64,000 nucleotides of DNA from Candidula unifasciata (GCA_905116865.2 CAJHNH020008450.1:353501-417500), one strand, 5' to 3'; counted from the stretch's first letter, positions 8,301 to 19,082 are shown. Notes: generated by a model from the letters alone, not told the origin. Numbers and translations: made by a program.

Positions 8301-11300
8301 TTGTCTCTGCTTGTATGATATCTCTGGTCACTGCTTGTATGACATCCCTGGTCTCTGCTTGTATGACATCGATTGTCTCTGCTTGTATGACAAACAATGA
8401 TTAAACCATTTGCTCATATTGTGTAGGCTGTGAGGGAGTTTCGTGGATGTGCTGTTTGGTTTACATGTGCAGTGTTTACAGAGATTGCTGAGAATTGTCG
8501 CTGGAGCTACAGAGTTCAAATTTGGTGCAGTGTTGTTGGCAGGCAGCCGGCTGTAAGATGGAGACAGGCAGTCTCAGGTATTCAGATGTGTGGCCAGCGT
8601 GGCATTGCATGGTTCAAGTTCATTGGAAAGGCAACACCTGTGCTTCACTGTAAAGAACGGTATTGTTCATGGATGAATCAAGATAACTGTCAGATGTCAT
8701 CAGCGACTGTAACATTGATAGGGTGCAGTCAACCTCCCAAAAAAGTAGCTGAAGCAAGTAGCTTTCAATATTTGTAGTCGGAGCCACTCTTCCTGTTCAT
8801 GTTATGTGGTGTTGGTAGTCATGTCTATCCACAGGGTCAATGTTATGCAGCTGGCTGCATTTTGCAAGTTCCATACAGCAGCAGGTGTGCAGTGGTATGG
8901 GGGAGGTTTCACTGCATGTCATTAGACAGTTTGAGGTTATTCATGGCAACCTGCCTGGAGTTCGGTGTCAGATTCAATTTGGAAGCAGCACATGGAGCCT
9001 TCTCTGCATGCTATGGATCTGTTGAGGTGGTCAGTGGGAGATGGTTAGTTAAATGATGCGACTCTTTGACATGGTCCTCTGGGGGGTAAGAGGCGCCCTT
9101 ATAACCTCTCTCATTGTTGATTGCAGAGTACATATGTGTAAACTAAAGCTGTTGGAGCCAAACCATACATAGACTGGTGGAAGTCAAGGGGAAACCACCA
9201 CTGTATATTCCCTAGTAAATCATGCCTCTAAACAGTGGTGGAGAAGTATGATCACTCGTGCCACTCAGCCAGGCACTTGATGATGGATCTGTAGTCATTA
9301 TTCAGCAGGACAATGTTCGTCCCCATGTGACGAATGTTGTGGGGGCAGAATTCACACATAGTAGCCACTGGCAGCCATTTCTCCTGATATGTCGTTTATG
9401 GAGCATGACTGGGATTTGCTGCAATGTAGTTTACCCTATATACCTTCTGCTCTAATAACAAACACTGCATGAGCTTGTAAGTTCTTGAGAGTGGAGAAAT
9501 ATTCCCAAAGCGTTGTTCCCTCGCTTTGTACATCAGGCTTGCATGGCTGCAAATGTTGGTCACATCTAACACAAGGTGACTTGATTTTATGGCTAAACAG
9601 AACAAATGCTTGGATTCATTCAGTCATTTTCTTTAAAGAAAACCTTGAACTGACTGTATGAATTGCTGTAAATTACCTAGGATGATTGAAGACTCACCTG
9701 CGTGGCACCTCACGGGATTTACTCCTAGAACTAAAAAGCTTTTGCAGAAGGGAAAGGAAACCTATGCTATTGTTGAAGAATTTGCCTCAAAGATAAAATT
9801 GATGAGGATAAAAAAACTCTAAAGGCATTATAGAATTTTAATGACAGTGGAAAATGATCTAGATATTCACTGTACAATTTCCTTTTGAATCACAGAAGGT
9901 GTAGACTTACATATTTGAAACATAATACAAATTACATAATTGTCCTAAATAAAAACGTACACGATATATAAAATAACATATACTCTGAAAACTTGAACAC
10001 TTTATATGTGAATTATATAACCTTGAGTTTTGATTATATGTTGTGAAAACTACTACTTGTGGAAGCAAATGAGTGGGCCAGATCTGTGCCTGGTCAGTTC
10101 ATTTTTGCTGATAAGTAAATAATGCGTCAAGAAACCAAGATGTTCAAATGGCATGTTGTAAAAGAAGCTTATGTCCACAGAGCCCAGGTTCTACGACTGT
10201 GTGTGGCTGATCAAGCGGTACAACACACACAACACGGCGGACGCTGTTGTGCTGAGGCTTCGGGAGGTCCTGCTTGGGGATGGTAAGTTGATGGTTCATA
10301 TTTTTGTGGGATTATGACGTGCAAGAACCACCAACCGTTCGTGTAAGTGGGAAACAAAAAGATTAAGGCAACGAGGACATCCGAAAGTAACCGTAAGATG
10401 AAATTAGGTAAGAAAGGAATGACATGCAGGACTGGATGGCATACTCTGTTGGTTGTTATGTCGAAGTAATAAGTAATATTGCACCGGATCTCAGTAAGGT
10501 TGTGTATGGCTGTGGTATGTTAAAGTTACGTAAGAAAAGCTGTTCTTGGGGCTTGTGGTAGTGTTACAGGCATGTTAGAAAAGCTGTTGTTGTGGCTTCT
10601 GGTAGTGTGGTAGCTACGTTACAAAAGCTGTTCTTGTGGCTTCTGGTAGTGTGGTAGCTACGTTACAAAAGCTGTTCTTGTGGCTTCTGGTAGAGTAGCA
10701 GGCACGTTACAAAAGCTGTAGTGAAGGTAAATAACCACTGCAGCCAACCTCCAGAAAAAGTGGCTGAAGCAAGTAGCTTTCAATATCTTTAGTCAGAGCC
10801 ACTCTTCCTGTTAATGTTATGTGGTGTTAGTAGTCATGTCTATCCACAGCCCTCTGTATCATGCACTGTGCCGAAACAGATGTTCTGTGCCTTGTGAACT
10901 ATCTCGCATCTTCTCCCGTGGTCTTCCTCTGCCTGTTTTCCCTGCCAACTTTCCCACCGTCACAATAAACTCTTTTGCTCCTTCTCCTGACATGACCAAA
11001 GAATGTTGATTATGTGCTGATGTGTGCAGTCAGTTGTCTGCACAATTTTCTTTCATGACATCTTCGTTACTCTTATGTGTTGTGTAATCTAATTATTCCT
11101 GTATAAAACCACATGTCTGCACAAGTTTCTTTCATGACATCTTTATTTCTCTTATATGTTGTCTAATCTCGTCATTGCTCTATAAAACCACATGTCTGCA
11201 CAAGTTTCTTTCATGACATCTTCATTTCTCTTATGTGTTGTCTAATCTCGTCATTGCTCTATAAAACCATATGTCTGCCACTTGCACATAATTTCTTATA

Positions 11301-14300
11301 GAAAATGATCAAGCTCCGCTACAATGGTTGGCAATGGTGCTACAACAGCCAGTCTATACAGGTGGCTCTATGTTAAAAGGCAGTAAGTGTATGGGGATTC
11401 ATAGCAAAGCCAAATGAACATCTCCTGATGCAGCAAAGCCTGGCATTTGATACAACATCTAGTTTGAGAATGGAGGTGGAGGCGGTCACTGAAATCTTCG
11501 CTAGCTTGAGAACCAGCTGCACACACATGTGATTGTAACTGATTAAACGGTAGTGAAGTACTGAAATGTAAGTGAATACCATGCACAGCCAAGGATATAA
11601 ATGTGCGAACTGTTGTATGATAAACACAGAAATGACTAAATAGGCCCCTAACGGGACCCATAATAGCGACCCCCTTTACCTGCCATGACACTTTGTGGTA
11701 CACACATTGAAGCTTGCCCTGGAATTGTAGATCAGTTTTATAAATGTTTTGCTGTGGACTTGAACCTGAGACCATCCATCCAGAAGGTGAGTGGATCTAA
11801 CCACTGCATTACTGTAGCTTCCATACATTTGTATCCTCAGCTGCATATTTGTCCACAGGTTGGCTGCAGTTTGGCCGAAAGAACAGCCTGGAAATCCGGA
11901 AAGGAGTCAGTTCTGAGGCCCCACTACTGGCTCGGTACACAGCTCGCAACCTCACGGACATTAGCCTGGCCTACACATCACAGGAGGGGCTGTACCTTCG
12001 ACTGAGGGGCGGATACTACAGCACAGATAAACTCTCGTTCACGTATACTGCTGTGAAAAATGTGACTGGAGGTTTGTGAATTCATCATATCATTGATTTT
12101 TTCCGTTGTGTTTAGCAGCTGGGGTAAAAAGTTTTGGTTGTGTATCCACTTGTGGGTTTTTCCCTAGTTTCTTCTTCTTTTGTTCTCTCTCTGGGTGGTT
12201 TTCTGAGGTCCGAAGCCTGTGTTCTTCTTTCATGCGCTTGAAATAGATTATCTATATTTGCAGTGTTTAATTCAATCAGTGACCCGTAAAGTTTGGTGAA
12301 GCCTCTATGAAGTTGGGTGATGATAGGAAATTGGGTCATGATGTATGTCTTCTACTGATGCATACAGCTTGGTTATCAACCGGCCAAACATGGGATCCCT
12401 CTCCTGTGAGAATCTGGAAGCAGAATGTGAAGTTTGCATGCATATCCATTGTACAGATCTGGTTTATATGTATGCATACTTTTGGTTGCTCAGGTCTGTC
12501 AGATGAATTCTGAATTCAAGGGAAACACTCTTAAATAGTTGCCCTATATGACATGCTTGTTAAGGGCCAAAGAGGGGGGTCAGTATGTGTTTCCTGCCAA
12601 CACAAACACAGGGATTTGTATTTGGTACCTAGCAGTTCACAATGAGGTTATTGGCCAATTGTTATTTACATGTCACCTAAAAAGTGGCTATTTGGCATGT
12701 TGCGTTGTGGTTTGAGCTAGACTGCAATACCTCTTGGCCAAACACACCAGAATTTAGCAGAACGTTAGTCACCTTTTATGACTTTCGTGTTAAGTGCAGT
12801 GGGTCCTGGTGAAAGCCATGTATTTGTGTTTACCCTTTAAATAATGGTTTGTACCTCGTGTTGTGGTTTACAGTTAGACTGCGATATCTGCATCTTTTGG
12901 ACAAACACATAGAAAGGCAGCAAACCTTCAGTAGCCTTGTATGGCGTGAGTGAGCATTGGTCTATCTATTCTTCTGTCCCCTGACCTCAGAACCTAACAC
13001 AGGAAGTTCCAAGTATGATATATTTGTTTCCAAATGCATGTTCCTGTAGATATATTATCCATTGTTCATAGTTTGCCTGTATTCAGGGGCTCTGTTTAGG
13101 GGCGGGGCGGGGGAGGGGGTACCTTTAGAGAATAGACACGATGTCTCCTAACATGTTAAGTAACAGTTTTTTTTAAAAAGCAGCTAACATTTATTTTAGG
13201 AATAGACGAATATTTTGTAAGTGTTACTTTCACTCATTTTGCCCTAGAGAATTATTTGAACTTGTTCTGTTCCCACGGCAGACGGTGAAGGCTGTCCTGG
13301 TTACTTTGATTTCCTGTGTCGCAACTTGTTGTGTATCGACCAGGAACTGATGTGTGACGGAGTCGATCACTGTGGGGATAACTCGGACGAACATCCGTCT
13401 GTTGACTGCTCTGTATCAGGTGAGAGATGGAGGGAAAGTATCATGATGTAACTGTTTTGCTGAGAATGTGTGCAGGAAGGAGACTTTTCTTTATATGTTT
13501 TTTGTTTAGTACAAGTGTACAAATTAATTGTGATTTATAAATTATGAAAGACGTAATTAAAAATATAAAAGACACTCAGAAACTGAAAGGACAAGACTGA
13601 AAGAGAGGAAACAAACTGATGCATACAAAGACATATAGGCAGGGCTGGATTTAGACTGGATGAGGCCCAAGCGTTAGAGAAAGCCCCGAGGTTCCTACCA
13701 TATAAAATTACACCAGGTAATAGCAGAAAACTGTATAAAATATAAAGTTCATAAAAGGTGGAAGATGACAGATACCAGGCTGATTAGTTTATTCACAGTG
13801 TTCAGCCAGTGAAAATAAAATAGAAGCCTGAGATAAGTTACCCACAATAAAATGTGCAAAGTTGTGGGCAATTTGTTAAAAATATAATAAAAGAAAATTG
13901 TCTGTGTGGGATAAAAAAGAAATTGAGGCTGCTGCAGATTTGTAAGCACCAAGACGTGTAAAAAACTGACAAACAGTAAGACAAACAAACATCAGGGTCA
14001 TACACAGACTAATGTTAGCATATTAATGCACTGAAAGGAAACAGCAGTGTTCCTTATCAGTATACAAGGAGGATGAAGTGCTATAGTGCTCGGGAGAGTA
14101 CAGTAATGTAGATATGCCAGACAATGTGGGCATCAAAGTTTGAGGCGGGGAAAGTGAAGCAGGGGCACATAGGGCTCTATAGCAGCAGTTCTCAACCTGG
14201 GGGTCACGACCCTTTTGTGGGTGGAACAAACCTTTCACAGGGGTCACCAAAGACCATTGGAGAAGACATGTTCACTGAATTAATGAAGTAGCAATGACAA

Positions 14301-17300
14301 TAACTATGAATGGGGGTTGCCACAACATGATTAACTGTATTAAAGGGTTGCCACATTAGAAAGGTTGAGAACCACTGCTCTATAGCATGCCATGAGGAGC
14401 AGTGCATTGGACTTTCCACTTGATGATGATGATTGATAAAAAAATTTAGGTTTTGAACTGAAATGATACAGAAAAATGGTGAGAACACCATGGATGAAGA
14501 ACACCACCAACATCCGGAATGATATGAGCATGGAGGAGAACTGGCTCATAAACAGCATCCTGTGGCAAAAGCTGATATATATTGGCCACGTGAAACATCA
14601 TGAGAGAGCAGTGATGGTGTGTAGTTTCCATGAGGCACAGTAGAGAGAGAGAGCAGTGATGGTGTGTAGTTTCCTTGAGGCACAGTAGAGAGAGAGCAGT
14701 GATGGTGTGTAGTTTCCATGAGGCACAGTAGAGAGAGAGAGAGCAGTGATGGTGTGTAGTTTCCATGAGGCACAGTAGAGAGAGAGAGAGCAGTGATGGT
14801 GTGTAGTTTCCTTGAGGCACAGTAGAGAGAGAGCAGTGATGGTGTGTAGTTTCCATGAGGCACAGTAGAGAGAGAGCGGTGATGGTGTGTAGTTTCCTTG
14901 AGGCACAGTAGAGAGAGAGAGCAGTGATGGTGTGTAGTTTCCTTGAGGCACAGTAGAGAGAGAGAGCAGTGATGGTGTGTAGTTTCCCTGAGGCACAGTA
15001 GAGAGAGAGAGAGAGAGAGTAGTGATGGTGTGTAGTTTCCTTGAGGCACAGTAGAGAGAGAGAGAGAGAGCAGTGATGGTGTGTAGTTTCCCTGAGGCAC
15101 AGTAGAGAGAGAGAGAGAGTAGTGATGGTGTGTAGTTTCCCTGAGGCACATTAGAGAGAGAGCAGTGATGGTGTGTAGTTTCCCTGAGGCACAGTAGAGA
15201 GAGAGAGAGTAGTGATGGTGTGTAGTTTCCCTGAGGCACATTAGAGAGAGAGAGAGTAGTGATGGTGTGTAGTTTCCCTGAGGCACATTAGAGAGAGAGA
15301 GAGCAGTGATGGTGTGTAGTTTCCATGAGGCACAGTAGAGAGAGAGAGAGAGCAGTGATGGTGTGTAGTTTCCATGAGGCACAGTAGAGAGAGAGAGCAG
15401 TGATGGTGTGTAGTTTCCATGAGGCACAGGCAGATCTCCGCAAAGGAGGACACCAAAGATGCAACGGCTGTGAAAGCACATAAGGCTAGAAAATAGGCTA
15501 GATGTGATGTTGTGTAAAGTACTGATTGATGATGATGCAGTTGAGACACAACAACAATCTATCACAAGATAAGACCTATGTATGTATGACAAGACAAGTC
15601 AAGTCACCGGTGTACTTGTGATGTGTAACTCATGTTTGTTACTGGCAGGTTTGTGGAAACATAGCTTCAAGTGGAGTATGCCTTATATGGGTAAGTGCTT
15701 TATACCATCCTCTACAATATCTATGAATATTTGCAGTACCAGTTTCTGAGGAGATGCTGAAATAACCATAAAGGACAAGCATGAATTCATTACTTCAAAA
15801 ATGGCACGTTTCTACGCGTAATGGGTATATAGGGCTAGACCGATATTTATTTAGACCAATCGGCACTTGGTGGGTGATGTGGTCAGCATGATGACGGCCA
15901 CCTTTATTTCGCAGGACTGCACCAGGTACCCACTCAAGGCTGGGTATAAGTTATTCAGGGTTATTCTTCTTTCACAGGATGAGGTATCCAGGAGTGTTGG
16001 CATCCTGTGCGACTCATGCTCCATAACATACGGGCACTCGATTGAGTCTGATTGAAGAATATGGGCTTGACCTTACAGCATTTAAAAGAAAGAAGGTCCT
16101 ATAAGTAAGGTCCTATCTAGTGTAGTTGTGCATAAACAGTACGATATGATGATGTGAAACATAAAATGGTCATATTGTTCAAGTTCCCTTATGGGTGTTG
16201 GGGGCCAGGTTGTCTTTGCCTTGTGATGACATCACATTATTATCTTGACCTCACACCACCTGAGGTTAACATCAAACAATGTGTGTTTGATCCACACCCT
16301 GTCTTCCTGTATGGGTTCTGGGGCCTAGTGTATGGAAAACCAGACCCACCGCTTCCCCAGTAAGCATGTAGAATTATGTTCCTTCAGAGTCAGACTTCAT
16401 CTGCCTGAGCAGCAATAACCAAAGGCAAACAAAAGTCAGTGAAGCAGAAGTGCGTGCAGAACTCAGGCCTTGGCACAAAGCCAAAGTGCAAATGGACGAA
16501 CAACCAGGTCTTTCTGCCGGAGGTTACAACTGGTGACCAAAGAATTCTGACCCCACACCCTCACCATGTCTTAAAATGACTGTCGTATTGTCTTTTCCTT
16601 TAGTCACATGCCCTTGCATGTATGTGACATCCTGAAATTGTAATTCCACACCATCTCAGCCTCACATTGTGTCAGCTTCAGACCTGCACTTTGTGTCAAT
16701 CTCACATGAGAACCTGTGAGCTCTGTTACACTCAGAGGCTAATGTTGCTAATCAATTGCCTTTTGCTGTGAATTACCAAATAAGAAAAATGTGTCACTCT
16801 CTGTAGAAAACACAACCCCACAGAACAAGCCTCCGATGTGTAGTGGCATTTTATGCGGGAGAACATGTTTGACCTTTGACCAGATCTGCGATGGTGTTGT
16901 TGACTGTGAAGGTCGGGAGGATGAAGATAGCTGTGGTAAGTGTCATATTTTTATTAGGAACACTAGCACTCTGGGCAGTAAGCTAACTTTACGATCACAC
17001 GGATTGATATGCAGTCTTAGTCGAGGTTTCAACTTCACTGCAACTGGATCACCCCATGCTTGCTCCATTGCTGTGTCTGTAAAAATGTAATTGAAATGCC
17101 ATGCCCCTCAGTCAATTTGAGAAAGTGGCGAACAATGTCTTATGACAAAATGCAGAAATATATGCACGCAGTCGATGCATAAGGTAGAGGCATCAAAGCC
17201 AGAACTGTCATGCAACAGAAGACTGTGAGGGATCAGAGAGTCTGCATAGATAAAGAAAAAGCAAACTTGTATGGGAACTTTCCGGCTGCTGACGGAGGAC

Positions 17301-18067
17301 AAGTAGTAGCTATGGGATTGTCGTGAATTTCTTCTTCAGAGACTATCAATGGGTAGCAGTGGATGTTTGACATAACAAACTGCAGGAAAAGCTAATGTAT
17401 AATTATGGATTAGTTTACCAAATTGTCTCTGTATTAGTTGTCCACCAATTAGTTATATCTGTGGTGGCATGCATGTTTGCCACTAGAGGAACTGCGTGCT
17501 GCTGTAGGTTTCAGATTTGGTCTGGACTCTCGAATGTAGCATTACTTTTGATTAGGTTGTGCTTAGATGAATTGCTGTTCCCAGTCTTCATAGACCAAGC
17601 TGTTAAGGACAGCATGGAAATGCTAACTTGCACTACCATCCTGGTTATGGGCTAAACAGAAGCAAAGGCCCAGATTTCCTGTAAACAGTTTGATTGTGTG
17701 GAGAAAACCAGCCTCGTGGGCCATCGATATCTCAACTGTTTAGTGATTCTCCATTATAATTATAATTGAAAATTAGCTTGGTTTTAAAGGAAGTTCCATA
17801 GTGTGTTTTTAATTACGCATTTGTGTATAGACCAGTCGGCTGTCAATGAAGCCTTTACTTTCCAGGACTTACATTCATTTGCCTATACATTGAAAGCCCA
17901 CTTGCATTAGTGATGATTAATAATTAACTTGTTATGACATTGTAATTTCAGTGAAACAAACAAGGCGAAGAAACACTGGCAGCGGAGTACATTCAAGTGA
18001 ACTACTGACAGCTGTGATGATGACGATGGCGGCAATCTGGTTGATGACATCTGCACAGCAAAGATGA
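5222..18067 (+). CDS. Gene A: CUB-CUB-LDLa-LDLa protein with putative GPI tail (8 exons, 5' end missing)
   Basis: Eight exons join in a consistent frame: 5222-5390, 6221-6316, 10181-10282, 11859-12071, 13282-13419, 15649-15690, 16807-16935 and 17952-18067, giving about 334 residues plus a stop. The order is second half of a CUB domain, linker, complete second CUB, LDLa, short linker, LDLa, and a hydrophobic C terminus. All borders are AG/GT. All internal junctions are phase 1 except the first exon, which is entered in phase 0. CUB and LDLa modules are extracellular protein- and calcium-binding folds. The tail lacks a cytoplasmic part, so the product is probably a GPI-linked or secreted surface protein. 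The first CUB half and the signal peptide were not found. Gene B is its inverted paralog. The family is recognised from domains; the function is not known. Confidence 0.85.
5391..6220. other. Gene A intron
   Basis: I see no further gene or clear mobile element in it. Confidence 0.5.
6221..6316 (+). CDS. Gene A exon: linker and start of CUB2
   Basis: Acceptor TCTCCAG|AACAAG and donor CCACAG|GTAACG; 96 nt, phase 1-1. It encodes a short polar linker, then [20 protein letters not shown], the opening of a CUB domain (Cys, GG, then a beta strand). Confidence 0.8.
6668..8398. repeat. 24-bp minisatellite, about 72 copies, with internal higher-order duplication
   Basis: The unit is CTGCTTGTATGACATCCCTG plus GTCA. 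Variants (TCTCT for TCACT, CGATTG for CCCTGG, CATTCC) recur in order. A block of 14 units (about 336 bp, marked by TATAACATCCCTCG at about 6755 and 7091) is duplicated head to tail. As 24 is a multiple of three and the unit has no stop, long frames are open on both strands and encode [12 protein letters not shown] 8-residue repeats. The array sits in a gene A intron and needs no coding role. Confidence 0.95.
8430..9600 (+). pseudogene. Decayed Tc1/mariner-like transposase
   Basis: Scattered over several frames are recognisable Tc1-type pieces: VLFMDES (catalytic region), [32 protein letters not shown] (the QDNARPH block with the second catalytic Asp), [19 protein letters not shown] (SPDLNPIEH-WD) and a C-terminal block ending in [12 protein letters not shown] sequence. 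Frameshifts and stops abound, and a LINE fragment at 8725-8838 interrupts it, so it is a fossil. Confidence 0.8.
8725..8838 (-). repeat. About 110-bp repeat shared with 10738-10852
   Basis: GCTGAAGCAAGTAGCTTTCA, GAGCCACTCTTCCTG and TAGTCATGTCTATCCACAG occur in the same order at both sites with few differences. The second copy runs on into a LINE 3' fragment, so this is probably the tail of a LINE. Confidence 0.75.
9600..10180. other. Gene A intron, nothing recognised
   Basis: AT-rich, without recognised repeats. Confidence 0.4.
10181..10282 (+). CDS. Gene A exon: CUB2 middle
   Basis: Acceptor GTCCACAG|AGCCCA and donor GGGATG|GTAAGT; 102 nt, phase 1-1. It encodes [17 protein letters not shown], then a [12 protein letters not shown] strand. 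The C-W core (DCVWLI) is the second CUB cysteine and matches DCIWII in gene B. Confidence 0.85.
10500..10735. repeat. GTTACAAAAGCTGTTCTTG repeat, 4-5 copies
   Basis: A unit of about 55 bp (GCTGTTCTTGTGGCTTCTGG, then TAGTGTGGTAGC and ACGTTACAAAA) is repeated in tandem with decay. Confidence 0.7.
10738..11005 (-). pseudogene. LINE ORF2 C-terminal fragment
   Basis: The reverse strand from about 11005 contains [11 protein letters not shown] and downstream basic residues like the GHVMRR...GRPR end of non-LTR ORF2. The 3' part is the segment also present at 8725-8838. Confidence 0.55.
11010..11290. repeat. 74-bp tandem repeat, 3 copies
   Basis: CACAAGTTTCTTTCATGACA, then TCTTATGTGTTGTCTAATC and CTATAAAACCACATGTCTG, repeat three times. 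Confidence 0.8.
11400..11510 (+). pseudogene. RNase H fragment of the family 3 LINE
   Basis: Reads [20 protein letters not shown], the start of the RNase H domain also found on the reverse strand at about 46730-46790. The conserved MEVEAVT holds the catalytic Glu. Confidence 0.6.
11859..12071 (+). CDS. Gene A exon: CUB2 C-terminal part
   Basis: Acceptor GTCCACAG|GTTGGC and donor CTGGAG|GTTTGT; 213 nt, phase 1-1. It encodes [19 protein letters not shown], then [20 protein letters not shown] and [20 protein letters not shown]. The pattern (D/N-LEI-G, L-S, G-Y-RL-G, F---Y) is CUB-like and aligns with gene B exon 49332-49529 ([12 protein letters not shown]). The second CUB cysteine pair is missing here but present in gene B. 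Confidence 0.85.
12072..13281. other. Gene A intron with an imperfect internal duplication
   Basis: A block with TTGTGGTTT...TAGACTGC and TGG(C/A)CAAACACA occurs at about 12700-12790 and again at about 12860-12950. Nothing coding is recognised. Confidence 0.4.
13282..13419 (+). CDS. Gene A exon: LDL-receptor class A domain 1
   Basis: Acceptor CCACGGCAG|ACGGTG and donor TATCAG|GTGAGA; 138 nt, phase 1-1. All six cysteines are in LDLa spacing, and the acidic calcium cage is intact: [13 protein letters not shown]. LDLa modules bind ligands through basic residues around the calcium site. Aligns with gene B exon 47656-47775. Confidence 0.95.
14183..14377. mobile_element. SPIN-like hAT MITE with 8-bp target duplication
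   Basis: The perfect 8-base duplication CTCTATAG flanks the element (14175-14182, 14378-14385). The ends are inverted repeats: CAGCAGTTCTCAACCT on the left and, in reverse, CAGTGGTTCTCAACCT on the right. Inner blocks GGGTCACGACCC, CTTTCACAGGGGTCACC and GCAACCCTTTAATACAG resemble what I recall of the SPIN (hAT) consensus from vertebrates. It is non-autonomous, 195 bp, in a gene A intron. Confidence 0.85.
14386..14607 (+). pseudogene. LINE ORF2 C-terminal fragment
   Basis: Reads [20 protein letters not shown] followed by HVKHHE, i.e. the I..ILK.KL...GHV block of non-LTR ORF2. The related fragment at 59740-60120 lies in reverse. The following minisatellite grows out of this coding sequence. Confidence 0.6.
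14608..15428. repeat. Compound minisatellite: 32-bp core plus (GA)n, about 20 copies
   Basis: The core AGTGATGGTGTGTAGTTTCC plus (A/T/C)TGAGGCACAG(T) alternates with (GA)3-10. The core is a piece of the LINE coding sequence on both sides of the array. The GA run varies in length from unit to unit, so the array combines minisatellite and microsatellite growth. Confidence 0.9.
15649..15690 (+). CDS. Gene A exon: 42-nt linker microexon
   Basis: Acceptor ACTGGCAG|GTTTGT and donor ATATGG|GTAAGT; 14 codons, phase 1-1, encoding [13 protein letters not shown] between the two LDLa domains. Support is from splice sites, phase and lack of stops only. Skipping it would keep the frame, so it could be alternative. 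Confidence 0.55.
15840..16040 (-). mobile_element. SINE family B, copy 1 (partial)
   Basis: GGGTGATGTGGTCAGCATGA, then GGTACCCACTCAAGGCTGGG: the reverse of the body at 60842-61120. Confidence 0.75.
16300..16545 (+). mobile_element. SINE-like family E, copy 3
   Basis: Carries the TGTATGGGTTCTGGGGCCTA start, CTTCATCTGCCTGAG middle and GGACGAACAACCAGG end of family E; diverged. Confidence 0.65.
16807..16935 (+). CDS. Gene A exon: LDL-receptor class A domain 2
   Basis: Acceptor CTCTGTAG|AAAACA and donor GCTGTG|GTAAGT; 129 nt, phase 1-1. Six cysteines ([21 protein letters not shown]...SC) and the acidic cluster [16 protein letters not shown] fit an LDLa fold. Gene B has no matching second LDLa in its visible exons. 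Confidence 0.93.
17000..17230. repeat. Dispersed repeat shared with 58930-59110
   Basis: GGATCACCCCATGCTTGCTC and neighbouring words match AGGTCACCCCATAGTTGCTC at 58955, with weaker similarity beyond. Confidence 0.45.
17952..18067 (+). CDS. Gene A last exon: C-terminal hydrophobic tail, GPI-signal-like
   Basis: Acceptor GTAATTTCAG|TGAAAC, phase 1, stop TGA at 18065-18067. It encodes [17 protein letters not shown], then [15 protein letters not shown] and TSAQQR. Small residues (NTGSG) a short spacer ahead of a C-terminal hydrophobic run with almost nothing after it is the layout of a GPI-attachment signal. A single-pass membrane anchor with a six-residue tail is the alternative. Gene B ends instead in a true transmembrane helix plus long tail. 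Confidence 0.75.
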
Positions 18068-18703
18068 CAAATCTTTTGAATGGAATAATTTTAACTGGCT
18101 TTGCCTAGCAACGAAATGTTACACAAGAATGGACAAAGGGGTGTATCATGTTGGGATGAAGCTGTGCAAATATTTGTGCACTGTCAGGCATGACTTGTGA
18201 GTGTTGTTGTTGGGGCTTTTGTGCTGCAGTTGTTAGGGCCGGGCACAGGACTGGTGATTGTTTAGGCCTCGGCACACGACTTGTGATTGCAGTGGTTCGG
18301 GCCTGGGTGGGAGTAGACAGACTAAAGAAAAGAGGTGGGGGGGGGGGGGGAATGGTGGTGGTGGAGGATCTCCTGCAACACCTCACCAGTCCTATTATTT
18401 CTTCGAAACTTTTTATGTGTAATTTCTAAATGAATGAAACCTGTTCTGGTACAGTAATGCTCTGAATGTGCTGACACTGTGTCCAGCTGGTGAGTGGGTT
18501 GTGTTGCACATGTAAGGATTATGTTGAAAATATTTACACGGATTGCATCCATTACGTGTGATTATTGTTGTAATTAACCCTGTACGGGATAATAAGCAGT
18601 GCATGGGTATATAAGACCCATTTGCATAAAGAATACAGTGTGTTGTGGTCTTCAGCGCTCTGATCTGCAATGTCTTCAGCTATGTTCGTGTTTATTGAAT
18701 AAA
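18068..18703 (+). other. Probable gene A 3' UTR, AATAAA at 18698
   Basis: No other AATAAA is nearer the stop. A 12-base G run lies near 18340. The extent of the 3' UTR is a guess from the signal. Confidence 0.3.
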
Positions 18704-19081
18704 TGAGAAATCTGTCCTGGTTTAGATACCTGAACTTCCGCCAGCAAGAAACTGACAAATCGGTAAGCCAGTCTGCCACTGTGTTAGGTCCCCCTTCTCT
18801 CCAAGTATGAAAATTGTGGAGACATCCATTTTAGTAAGCCATCTTCCAGTAGTTGACCTCCATGCATCAGACTACCCAGACCTCTTGTCTATGTCCCCCT
18901 GGTGGCACAGACATATTCAGCTACAACCCATGATACAACAACAATCAATTTATGGAGCCCAGAAGAGGACAACCTACTAGAACTGTAGCCTGGTGTTTCA
19001 TGAATGCCAAGGAGAAGAGAGAGAGAGAAAAAAAAATGTTCACACTTGCAACTGTTGTGCGTCAGCTGACCATCTCAGATA

Positions 19082-19082
<1 letters not shown>
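18704..19082. other. Intergenic, nothing recognised
   Basis: No gene or clear repeat seen. Confidence 0.4.

Noticed and set aside
6512..8404. 630-codon open frame of SLVTACMT repeats (and equally long frames in other phases and on the other strand)
   Set aside because: It is the 24-bp minisatellite. A stop-free unit whose length is a multiple of three opens several frames at once. No splice or start context supports coding.
14546..15592. 348-codon reverse frame of NYTPSLLSL repeats
   Set aside because: Entirely the (GA)n compound minisatellite and LINE debris.
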